Assembly (NCBI GenBank): GCA_031289875.1
Contig: JAITOO010000134.1
Location: 1 to 18,351 of the forward strand
Length of the DNA: 18,351 nt
Origin: Flavobacteriaceae bacterium
GTDB lineage: Bacteria; Bacteroidota; Bacteroidia; Flavobacteriales; Weeksellaceae
Direction of reading: 5' to 3'
Shown here in pieces: positions 7,552 through 14,297 of this stretch. Made by a program: the position numbers and the translations under genes. Below the pieces are notes generated by a model. That model worked only from the letters and a program-made list of their open reading frames with translations, ran no database searches and was not told where the DNA came from. Position 1 is the first letter of the stretch. The number at the start of each line of letters is the position of its first letter.

Positions 7552-7567
7552 TATGATTGTAGTCATA
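7552..7567. promoter_or_regulatory. FNR/DNR-like operator upstream of the fasciclin gene
   Basis: TATGATTGTAGTCATA differs from the perfect palindrome at 6765-6780 at two of 16 positions and keeps TGAt-N4-gTCA. The outer symmetry extends to 7550-7569. Its centre lies about 41 bp before the transcript start predicted from TACTTTTA at 7589-7596, the classical class II activator position for CRP/FNR proteins. This suggests positive control of the fasciclin gene by the adjacent regulator. Confidence 0.7.
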
Positions 7568-7588
7568 AAATTATTCTAAAATCCATGC

Positions 7589-7596
7589 TACTTTTA
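7589..7596 (+). promoter_or_regulatory. Candidate -7 promoter element of the fasciclin gene
   Basis: TACTTTTA matches TAnnTTTG except for the last base. It predicts a transcript start near 7601, just before the ATG at 7618, and excludes the upstream ATG at 7585. No -33 TTTG is evident, which fits a promoter that depends on an activator at the operator 7552-7567. Confidence 0.4.
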
Positions 7597-7617
7597 TTGA
7601 AATTAAAAGTTAATGCA

Positions 7618-8175
7618 ATGAAACATCCGTTTTTAGGTTTGATAATTGCGAGCCTCATCTTTTTTGCAGGCTGCAAGGAAAATAAAGATACCACAGCTGT
7701 CGCAAGTGGTTCAGAACAAACTACGCAAGGTGTAGGACAATCGGGCGTGAAAGATGATATTTCCAAGCCGAACATCGTTCAGACTGCCGTATCGAACGAA
7801 AATTTTTCCACTTTAGTCAAAGCTGTTCAGGCAGCAGGTTTGGTTGATGCGTTGAGCAATGCGGGACCGTTTACCGTTTTTGCACCAACTAATGCCGCTT
7901 TTGACAAACTTCCGAAAGGAACTTTAGATGATTTGCTGAAGCCTGAAAACAAGGGCAAATTAGTGGATATTTTAGGTTATCACACTTATGTTGGAGTGTT
8001 GAAACCTGATTTGATGCAGGATGGTCAAGAATTTGATATGGTGGCTTCAGGAAAAGTAAAAATCACGGAAAAAGATGGAAAACTTTTCGTGAATAACTCA
8101 GAAATGTCTGACCCGATTCAAACTACCAACGGCGTGATTTATGTTATTAATGACGTATTGCTGCCTAATCAATAG
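7618..8175 (+). CDS. Fasciclin (FAS1) domain lipoprotein
   Basis: A 185-residue exported protein with one FAS1 domain. From the chosen ATG the first 19 residues form a lipoprotein signal (MKHPFLGLIIASLIFFAGC, Cys19). A polar linker follows to about residue 50, then a full FAS1 domain: FTVFAPTNAAF is the H1 box, YHTYVG the central YH motif and NGVIYVINDVLLP the H2 box. An upstream in-frame ATG at 7585 would add 11 residues and bury the signal, and it lies before the predicted transcript start. FAS1 domains usually serve adhesion or protein contacts; the function here is unknown. Its promoter holds a near copy of the nos palindrome, so it is probably co-regulated with N2O reduction. Confidence 0.92.
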   Translation: MKHPFLGLIIASLIFFAGCKENKDTTAVASGSEQTTQGVGQSGVKDDISKPNIVQTAVSNENFSTLVKAVQAAGLVDALSNAGPFTVFAPTNAAFDKLPKGTLDDLLKPENKGKLVDILGYHTYVGVLKPDLMQDGQEFDMVASGKVKITEKDGKLFVNNSEMSDPIQTTNGVIYVINDVLLPNQ

Positions 8176-8201
8176 ATTTTTGAGCTTCCATAGAATGAGA
8201 T

Positions 8202-8232
8202 AAAACCTGCAAGTCGCAGGTTTTTATTTTTT
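8202..8232 (+). terminator. Intrinsic terminator between the convergent fasciclin and pdhC genes
   Basis: AAAACCTGC (8202-8210) pairs perfectly with GCAGGTTTT (8216-8224) around a 5-nt loop. On the plus strand it runs on into TATTTTTT, a good terminator for the fasciclin gene, whose stop is 27 nt upstream. On the minus strand the stem ends in TTTT then ATCTC, so it may also stop pdhC transcripts arriving from the right. Confidence 0.85.
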
Positions 8233-8288
8233 CAGTTCAAATACCATATTATACTTGAATTTCTTCTCTTAAAGCAGATAGAAGGTTT

Positions 8289-9896
8289 TTACGCCAAAAT
8301 CGTAACAGGATTTTCCAAATAGCTTTTCAGCGTTTGCAAAAATTGAGCGCCTGTTGCACCGTCCACTACGCGGTGGTCGCACGCCAGTGAAATCTGCATC
8401 ACGTTGCCAACGGCAATCTGACCATTTTTCACGACAGGCTTTTGCACAATCGCACCGACAGACAAAATACACGCATTCGGTTGATTGATAATAGAATTGA
8501 ACGATTCCACACCGTACATTCCCAGATTGGAAACGGTAAACGTCGAACCTTCCATCTCGTTCGCCTTGATTTTCTTGTCTCGCGCTCTGCCCGCCAAGTC
8601 TTTCACTTGTGCGGAAATTTCCGTAAGCGACAGATAATCAGTATTTTTGAGGACGGGAACAATCAAACCGTCTTCCACTGCTACCGCCACGCCGACATTG
8701 ATGCTGCCGTGATGAACAATCTTGTCGCCCGCCCAGCTGCTGTTTACCTGCGGATGCTTGCGCAGAGCGACGGCAACTGCCTTAATCACAATGTCATTGA
8801 AGGATACTTTAGTGTCCGGAAGCGCATTGATAGCCTTGCGAGATTCTATGGAGTTATCCATATCAACAGCAAAAACCAAATTGTAATGCGGCGCTGTGAA
8901 AAAACTGTTGCTCAGGCTTTTGGCAATGATATTTCTTATCGAAGAGTTTGGGGTTTCGGAATCTACGCCCGAAGTAATTTTCAACGATGTCGGAACTCTT
9001 GCAGGGTTCGGAGTTGAAACAGAGGCGCTATGACCTGCCGAAGTCGGCGTATAATTTTCAATATCTTTTCTGACAATTCGTCCGTTGTTTCCGCTTCCTG
9101 CGATTCGCGACAGGTCAATACCTTTGTCCTGCGCAATTTTTTTCGCCAGCGGCGAAGCAAAAGTCCTATCAGAAGTGGTTGTATTATTGGTGTTTACAGA
9201 AACCGTTTCCGATTTTGGAGTTTCCGTTATTTTTGATTCAGAATTTGTGGGTTTTGATTGCGTTTTTCCTCCCGAAGCGATGATTCCGCTCACATCCGTG
9301 CCTGCTTCGCCGATGATTGCCAAAAGCGTATCGACCGGCGCAGAACCACCTTCAGCAACGCCTTGATAGAGCAAAACTCCGCCGTTTCCATCGTATTCAA
9401 AATCCTGAACAGCTTTGTCTGTTTCAATTTCAGCGAGAAGATTTCCTTCGTTCACACTGTCTCCCACTTTGACGTTCCATTTGGCTACTTTGCCTTCGGT
9501 CATGGTGTCGCTCAGTCGGGGCATTTTCACAATTTCTACGTTGTCGGGTATCTCCGAGTTTTGAATTTCGGCAATAGGTTGAGACTGTGATTCTTCTGTT
9601 TTTGGAGTTTCTGCTTCTGAGGAAGTACCGCTTATCAGTGCGTCAATATTTTCGCCCTGCTGCCCGATGATTGCCAGCAAAGTATCTATCGGTGCAGAAC
9701 CGCTTTCGGCAACGCCTTGATATAATAAAACGCCGTCTGCTCCGTCGTATTCAAAGTCTTGAACGGCTTTGTCGGTTTCGATTTCGGCAAGAACATCTCC
9801 TTCTTTTACGGAATCGCCGATTTTCACATTCCATTTTGCCACTTTTCCCTCAGTCATGGTATCGCTCAGACGAGGCATTTTTACAACTTCTGCCAT
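8289..9896 (-). CDS. pdhC: Pyruvate dehydrogenase E2, dihydrolipoamide acetyltransferase with two lipoyl domains
   Basis: Core enzyme of the pyruvate dehydrogenase complex: accepts the acetyl group from E1 on lipoyl-lysine and passes it to CoA. The 535 residues hold lipoyl domain 1 (about 3-88, lipoylated Lys43 in ETDKA), an acidic linker, lipoyl domain 2 (121-206, Lys161 in ETDKA), a Ser/Thr/Asn-rich linker, a peripheral-subunit-binding domain (about 245-282, ASPLAKKIAQDKGIDLSRI) and the catalytic domain (about 310-535) with DHRVVDG (catalytic His508 and Asp512). The two lipoyl domains are almost the same at protein level. It starts 21 nt after pdhA in the same direction. E1 beta and E3 genes are not in the window. 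A 2-oxoglutarate E2 is less likely because the partner is a pyruvate-type E1 alpha. Confidence 0.96.
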   Translation of the reverse strand: MAEVVKMPRLSDTMTEGKVAKWNVKIGDSVKEGDVLAEIETDKAVQDFEYDGADGVLLYQGVAESGSAPIDTLLAIIGQQGENIDALISGTSSEAETPKTEESQSQPIAEIQNSEIPDNVEIVKMPRLSDTMTEGKVAKWNVKVGDSVNEGNLLAEIETDKAVQDFEYDGNGGVLLYQGVAEGGSAPVDTLLAIIGEAGTDVSGIIASGGKTQSKPTNSESKITETPKSETVSVNTNNTTTSDRTFASPLAKKIAQDKGIDLSRIAGSGNNGRIVRKDIENYTPTSAGHSASVSTPNPARVPTSLKITSGVDSETPNSSIRNIIAKSLSNSFFTAPHYNLVFAVDMDNSIESRKAINALPDTKVSFNDIVIKAVAVALRKHPQVNSSWAGDKIVHHGSINVGVAVAVEDGLIVPVLKNTDYLSLTEISAQVKDLAGRARDKKIKANEMEGSTFTVSNLGMYGVESFNSIINQPNACILSVGAIVQKPVVKNGQIAVGNVMQISLACDHRVVDGATGAQFLQTLKSYLENPVTILA

Positions 9897-9917
9897 AATA
9901 TATTGATGTTCTTTTAT

Positions 9918-10919
9918 TTAATTGTCTAATTTGTCTAAAAACGGATAGTTGGGTTCTGAATAAATGTATTTGTAAATCAAGTCTGCATCGGGGTAAGGAG
10001 CTTTTTCTGCAAAAGCGGCGACTTCTTCCATCTGCGCCTTGATGTTTTTTTCAATGGTATCCAATTCTTCTTCGGTTGCCCATTTGTTGGTTAAAATTCT
10101 GTGCTTCACCAGTAAAATGGGGTCTTCCTGCTTGTGTTCTTCTACTTCCTGCTTGGTGCGGTAAGGTTCTGCATCTGACATGGAATGCCCTCTGTATCTG
10201 TAAGTTCGGGCTTCTAAAAAAGTAGGTCCATCGCCTCTTCTTGCTCTTTCAACGGCTTCGTAAGCGGCTTCGGCAACTTTTTCGGGATCCATCGCATCAA
10301 CAGGTGCGCACGGCATTTCGTATCCCAAGCCTAATTGGTAGATGTCCAAGTTGTTGGTCGTCCGTTCTACGGGAGTTCCCATAGCGTATTGATTGTTTTC
10401 GCAAATGAAAACAACGGGAAGTTTCCAATTCATAGCCATATTAAAGGTTTCGTGAAAAGTTCCCTGTCGTACTGCTCCGTCGCCCATGTAGCAGAGGGTA
10501 ACGGCATCTCGTTCAAAATACTTGTCTGCAAAGGCGATTCCGGCGCCTATCGGAATGTGTCCGCCTACAATCCCGTGCCCGCCGTACATATTATGTTCGC
10601 GGCTGAAAAGGTGCATTGAGCCGCCTAATCCGTGCGAGGAGCCGGTGGTTCTTCCGCAAAGTTCAGACATGGCGGTTTTCGGGTCTAAGCCCATTGCTAA
10701 TGCGTGCGAATGGCATCGGTAAGAGGTTATTACTTTGTCTTTGGACATGTTCATTGCGTGGGTAAACCCTGCGGGAATGGCTTCTTGTCCGTTATATAGA
10801 TGCAAAAATCCTCTGATTTTGTCTTTGAGATACAAGGAGCGGGCTTTGTCTTCAAAGCGTCTCCAAGTGGTCATTTTCTCGAACCAGTTGAGATATACTT
10901 CTTTGTCAAAATCTTTCAT
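9918..10919 (-). CDS. pdhA: Pyruvate dehydrogenase E1 component, alpha subunit
   Basis: TPP-dependent alpha subunit that, with a beta subunit encoded elsewhere, decarboxylates pyruvate and acetylates the E2 lipoyl groups. In the 333-residue protein the TPP/Mg motif runs from GDGAVRQGT (146-154) to ENNQYAMGT (174-182), and the phosphorylation-loop-like segment YRYRGHSMSDA (240-250) is present. The open frame extends upstream to 11015, but that extra 32-residue stretch has no family similarity and contains a promoter-like TAACTTTG (10986-10993). I therefore start at the ATG at 10919 giving MKDFDKEVYLNWF, the usual Bacteroidota N-terminus. It is followed closely by pdhC, forming a pdhA-pdhC pair without pdhB. 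Confidence 0.95.
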   Translation of the reverse strand: MKDFDKEVYLNWFEKMTTWRRFEDKARSLYLKDKIRGFLHLYNGQEAIPAGFTHAMNMSKDKVITSYRCHSHALAMGLDPKTAMSELCGRTTGSSHGLGGSMHLFSREHNMYGGHGIVGGHIPIGAGIAFADKYFERDAVTLCYMGDGAVRQGTFHETFNMAMNWKLPVVFICENNQYAMGTPVERTTNNLDIYQLGLGYEMPCAPVDAMDPEKVAEAAYEAVERARRGDGPTFLEARTYRYRGHSMSDAEPYRTKQEVEEHKQEDPILLVKHRILTNKWATEEELDTIEKNIKAQMEEVAAFAEKAPYPDADLIYKYIYSEPNYPFLDKLDN

Positions 10920-10985
10920 CTTTGTGTTGATGTTGTGTTGTTGTTTAATTGAGAAAGTGCGGGCGCATTTTGCAAATACGCATTG

Positions 10986-11016
10986 CAAAGTTAGGCAAAT
11001 TATTTGAAAAAGCAAT
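10986..11016 (-). promoter_or_regulatory. Promoter of pdhA-pdhC
   Basis: On the minus strand TAACTTTG (10986-10993) is a full TAnnTTTG -7 element. A TTG (11013-11015) lies 19 nt upstream, the spacing expected for the Bacteroidota -33 element. It predicts a start near 10981 and a leader of about 60 nt, and supports the pdhA start at 10919. Confidence 0.6.
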
Positions 11017-11018
11017 TT

Positions 11019-11095
11019 ATTAGGGGAGTGTAGCAGGGCAACGCAGATTCAACAACTGAAAGCAACTTTATTCTGCAAATTCACACCTCCCTAAT
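11019..11095. repeat. Imperfect inverted repeat between thiL and pdhA
   Basis: ATTAGGGGAGTG (11019-11030) is nearly the reverse complement of CACCTCCCTAAT (11084-11095), with a smaller GCAGA/TCTGC pair inside. The arms are about 53 nt apart. It could be a weak structured end of the thiL transcript, but there is no U tract. The rest of the 243-nt thiL-pdhA gap holds only the pdhA promoter; I see no gene in it. Confidence 0.3.
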
Positions 11096-11162
11096 TCACC
11101 TCTCTGCTGTCTCTACATACTCTTGATTGGGTTCTACCCCGACATAATGCGTCCTATAAATT

Positions 11163-12218
11163 CTAATTACTTTTCCTCAAATATGCTTCCCAGCCCTGCG
11201 AAGTCAGAGGAATAGATTGAGCGTTCCCTTTGGTAATCAGCAGGTTGTTTTTATTTTCGGTAACGTGTCCGATAATGCTGAAATTCGGGTTATGTTTAAT
11301 TTTATCGTGTTCCGAAAGCGGAATCGTAAACAGCAGTTCGTAGTCTTCGCCGCCGTTCAAAACACCCGTAACAGGGTTAATTCCAAACTCTTCGGCAGTC
11401 GTCAAAACCTGATTGTCCATCGGGATTTTGTCTTCATAAATCGAAAATCCGACCCCGCCTGCCTGCGACAAACTGATGATTTCCGAAGCCAGTCCCTGCG
11501 AAATATCTATCATCGAAGTAGGGTGAACGTCCAAATCTTTCAGCAAAGATTTAACATCGGTACGCGCTTCCGGCTTTAACTGCTTTTCCAACAGATAGTT
11601 ATACGAAGCCAAATCCGGTTGGAAATCCGGATTGGATTTAAAGGTAACATTCTCTCTTTCCAGCACTTGCAGCCCAAAATACGCACCTCCCAAATCTCCG
11701 CTTATTACTACCAAATCGTTGGGTTTTACACCTTTTCTGTACACAATTTCATTTTCATTGGCATAACCTATTGATGTAATACCAATTACCAATCCTGTTT
11801 GAGACGAAACCGTATCGCCGCCGACAAGGTCAAGGCGGTAATATCTGCACGCCTGCCGAATGCCTTCGTAAATTTCTGCCAAAGCCTCGACAGGAAAGCG
11901 GTTGGAGACGGCAACGGACATCAAAACCTGCGCAGGAACGGCATTCATGGCGGCAATGTCGCTGATTCCCGCTACTACCACCTTGTATCCCAGATGTTTA
12001 AGCGGCACATAAGCGAGATTGAAATGCACGTTCTCCACAAACATATCCGAGGAAACGAGTACCTTTTTATTTTGAGGATTTAACACCGCAGCATCGTCTC
12101 CGACAATGTTCAGCGTAGACTCGTTAAAAATTTCAAAATTTTCCGTCAAATGTTTGATTAGTCCGAATTTTCCCAATTCTGAAATTGGCGTTCTGTACGG
12201 ATTTTTGTCGTCTGTCAT
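11163..12218 (-). CDS. thiL: Thiamine-monophosphate kinase
   Basis: Phosphorylates thiamine monophosphate to thiamine pyrophosphate with ATP, the last step of TPP synthesis in the cytoplasm. The 351-residue protein has the ThiL/PurM-like motifs in order: GDDAAVL (40-46), SSDMFVENVHF (56-66), SDIAAM (86-91), GGDT (133-136), SGDLG (173-177), DISQGL (238-243) and LNGGEDYELLFT (287-298). The usual motif at 238-243 is D-[IL]-S-D-G-L; here the second Asp is Gln (codon CAG). It lies 43 nt after the oxidoreductase gene and upstream of the TPP-using pdhA, though apparently on a separate transcript. A TAAATTTG element at 12239-12246 could give thiL its own promoter. Confidence 0.94.
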   Translation of the reverse strand: MTDDKNPYRTPISELGKFGLIKHLTENFEIFNESTLNIVGDDAAVLNPQNKKVLVSSDMFVENVHFNLAYVPLKHLGYKVVVAGISDIAAMNAVPAQVLMSVAVSNRFPVEALAEIYEGIRQACRYYRLDLVGGDTVSSQTGLVIGITSIGYANENEIVYRKGVKPNDLVVISGDLGGAYFGLQVLERENVTFKSNPDFQPDLASYNYLLEKQLKPEARTDVKSLLKDLDVHPTSMIDISQGLASEIISLSQAGGVGFSIYEDKIPMDNQVLTTAEEFGINPVTGVLNGGEDYELLFTIPLSEHDKIKHNPNFSIIGHVTENKNNLLITKGNAQSIPLTSQGWEAYLRKSN

Positions 12219-12238
12219 TTTGATTGCAAATTAAGTTT

Positions 12239-12246
12239 CAAATTTA
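12239..12246 (-). promoter_or_regulatory. Candidate -7 promoter element of thiL
   Basis: The minus strand reads TAAATTTG, a full TAnnTTTG match, about 20 nt before the thiL ATG in the short gap after the oxidoreductase gene. The gap is A+T rich, so this may be chance; thiL could equally be read through from upstream. Confidence 0.35.
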
Positions 12247-12261
12247 CAAATAAACGGCGGA

Positions 12262-13629
12262 CTACCGCATATTAAAGGTGTCGTAGTGCAGATTTTTCAT
12301 GTCAAAATTCGAGAATTTTAACCATTTTAACAACGAATGACCGAAGTTTTCGTTTCCACAAAACCAAAGGCTTGCGTTCTCCAAATCTCCTGATTTTTCT
12401 TTGATAAAATCAATCGTAATTCTTTGATTTTCAAGAGTATTTACATGAATTAATTTCACATTGTTTAATGAACAAATTTGCTCTAAATCTTTTGGAAAAA
12501 TTTCATTTTTATGACCTCTTGAGGAATAAAAAAGGAAAATTTGTTTGTTATTTTTGTTCGTTGAAAAATAATCCAAACGCGCCATAAAAGGCGTAATTCC
12601 GATTCCTGCGGCAATCCAAATTTGACGGTTAAAATCGTCTTCAAATAAAAATTCGCCGTAAGCTCCTTCTACTTCAACCTCATCTCCGATTTTGGCGATA
12701 TTGAAAAGATTGTGTGTAAAATCTCCTAAATCCTTAATTGAAAAGCGTAAAATTTTTCGTTTCATGTCGAAAGAAGAAATCGTAAAAGGATGCGGCTCGG
12801 AAGAAAACGAAAATTTCAGAAAAACATACTGTCCTGCTTTATATTTAAATTCTTGATTTTCAACACTTAAATAAACATCTAAAATGTTTTTACAGAAAAT
12901 ATCTATTTTTACGATTTTTGCAGAAAATTTACGTTTTTCTCCGATTTTTGCTAAAATCGAAACCAGCGATGCGATTATGCCTAAAAAGATAATAAAAATC
13001 AATAAAATTCCGCCGAGAGAAAACTGCCAATGCCTGTCTATCAGGGAAAGAACAGCATGATAGGCGGCAAATAAATAAACAACTGAAAATATTTTATGCG
13101 TACTGCGAAACCAATGATACGGAATTTTATGTATCTGAGTTATTATCAACAAAATAATTATTAAAAAGAACGCAATAAGCGCCGCCAAAAGTCCGCTTTC
13201 GTGGAAAAATTCGTTGTTATTTTCGGACAGATAATTTTCATTAATTTTTAACAATCCTGCATTGTAAAGCCATTTCGGAGCATCTTCTGCGAGATAATGA
13301 AACGACAGGGAAACTGCGGCTGCCAATCCGAGATTTTTATGGACGGAATATGCCTTGTCTAAACCTTTTAAATATTTCGAAATCAAAGGAATACGCAAAG
13401 AAATAAGCATTGCAGTCGTCATAAAAATCATTGTGCATATTCCCGTGAAAAAGATAAACTGTTCTCGAAATTCCATGAAATTCGGATTTTCAATTAATTG
13501 CCGTAATGCGGGCGTAGAAACAAAAATCAAAATTCCTGACAGGACGGAATACAAAATTATTTGCAAAGCTTTCATTTTATTAAAATTTTCCACAAAAATA
13601 CTTTGTAGTATTTCGAAAGGCAATAACAT
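12262..13629 (-). CDS. Ferric-reductase-like membrane oxidoreductase (haem b, FAD, NAD(P))
   Basis: A 455-residue membrane flavocytochrome-type oxidoreductase that would move electrons from NAD(P)H through FAD to membrane haems and an outside acceptor. The N-terminal half (about 20-225) has six hydrophobic segments with two His pairs, His97/His111 and His178/His191, spaced like the haem ligands of the ferric reductase/NOX family. The C-terminal half is a ferredoxin-reductase fold: FAD motif HPFTISS (280-286), NAD(P) motif AAGIGITPF (340-348) and FCGNENFG (423-430). The acceptor is unknown; ferric iron, oxygen or another metal are options. It starts 3 nt after the stop of the second Crp-like regulator, so the two are probably coupled. 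Met19 (13575) is an equally good start, directly before the first membrane helix. Confidence 0.85.
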   Translation of the reverse strand: MLLPFEILQSIFVENFNKMKALQIILYSVLSGILIFVSTPALRQLIENPNFMEFREQFIFFTGICTMIFMTTAMLISLRIPLISKYLKGLDKAYSVHKNLGLAAAVSLSFHYLAEDAPKWLYNAGLLKINENYLSENNNEFFHESGLLAALIAFFLIIILLIITQIHKIPYHWFRSTHKIFSVVYLFAAYHAVLSLIDRHWQFSLGGILLIFIIFLGIIASLVSILAKIGEKRKFSAKIVKIDIFCKNILDVYLSVENQEFKYKAGQYVFLKFSFSSEPHPFTISSFDMKRKILRFSIKDLGDFTHNLFNIAKIGDEVEVEGAYGEFLFEDDFNRQIWIAAGIGITPFMARLDYFSTNKNNKQIFLFYSSRGHKNEIFPKDLEQICSLNNVKLIHVNTLENQRITIDFIKEKSGDLENASLWFCGNENFGHSLLKWLKFSNFDMKNLHYDTFNMR

Positions 13630-13632
13630 TTG

Positions 13633-14232
13633 TTATCGGTTTTCCTTCAACAATTTGCTTTTAATTCGGCTGAGATGTACTGTGCTGATTCCTAAATAGG
13701 AAGCAATATAATGTGCAGGTATCCGCCTGATTAATTGCGGATTTTCTCTTGTCAAATTTAAATATCGCTGCTGAGGGGTGTCTCTGATGAACGATAAAAA
13801 ATGCTTCATGTAATCAAAAGTGCGTTGAAAAATCATATGAACAATTTTTTCTCTTAATTCCTGATTATCAAGAATTTCACTGATAATTTGATCCACATCT
13901 TTTTTATAGGTAAACCACAAAACGCTCGGCTCGACAGTTTCTAAGTAAACCTGACTCGGTATGTTTTTTTGGAAACTTTCGATGGAAGAAACGGCGCTGT
14001 TTTCAAAGAAAAACTGAAACGAAACGTCTTTCCCACCATTGTTAATCCACGCGCGGATACAGCCTTTTTCGATGAAAAAAATCTTTCGGGAAATCTCTCC
14101 TTCGCTTAAAAGAACGGTTTTTGCAGGAACTTCCATTCGTTTGAAATATTTCTTAAACTCAGAAAATTCATGATTTTTAAGTAAAACTTTTTCATAAATC
14201 TCTGATTTCTGATGTTCCTCATTATTTTTCAT
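13633..14232 (-). CDS. Crp/Fnr-like cNMP-binding-fold transcription regulator
   Basis: A 199-residue regulator with a cNMP-binding-like beta-roll (about 20-115), a central helix and a C-terminal winged helix-turn-helix (about 165-195; IPAHYIASYLGISTVHLSRIK). It belongs to the short Crp-like group frequent in Bacteroidota. Unlike the regulator at 6933-7517, its recognition helix (STVHLSRIK) lacks the Glu that reads TGA half-sites, so it should bind a different sequence. The downstream oxidoreductase gene follows after 3 nt and is a likely target or partner. No ligand can be named; the usual cAMP-binding Arg motif is not evident. Confidence 0.88.
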   Translation of the reverse strand: MKNNEEHQKSEIYEKVLLKNHEFSEFKKYFKRMEVPAKTVLLSEGEISRKIFFIEKGCIRAWINNGGKDVSFQFFFENSAVSSIESFQKNIPSQVYLETVEPSVLWFTYKKDVDQIISEILDNQELREKIVHMIFQRTFDYMKHFLSFIRDTPQQRYLNLTRENPQLIRRIPAHYIASYLGISTVHLSRIKSKLLKENR

Positions 14233-14248
14233 CGTATTTACTTAAAAA

Positions 14249-14273
14249 TCAGGGCGCAAAGATAACGCCCTGA
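14249..14273 (-). terminator. Intrinsic terminator after the phosphohexomutase gene, with a promoter element in its loop
   Basis: TCAGGGCG (14249-14256) pairs perfectly with CGCCCTGA (14266-14273) over 8 bp around a 9-nt loop. Read on the minus strand the stem is followed by TTTTTAAG, a classical terminator closing the four-gene operon. The loop contains TATCTTTG on the minus strand (14257-14264), a full -7 element match, about 25 nt before the ATG of the Crp-like gene; no convincing -33 is seen. Confidence 0.85.
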
Positions 14274-14297
14274 CAAATTAATTATTTTTAATCTTAA

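Noticed and set aside
8442..9017. Plus-strand open frame of 191 codons inside pdhC
   Set aside because: It lies wholly opposite a well-supported E2 gene and has the odd composition of an antisense frame (many Arg, His, Phe, Asn) with no recognisable motif.
10920..11015. N-terminal extension of pdhA to 11015
   Set aside because: The extra residues do not resemble E1 alpha and contain a full -7 promoter element, so transcription probably begins inside this stretch.
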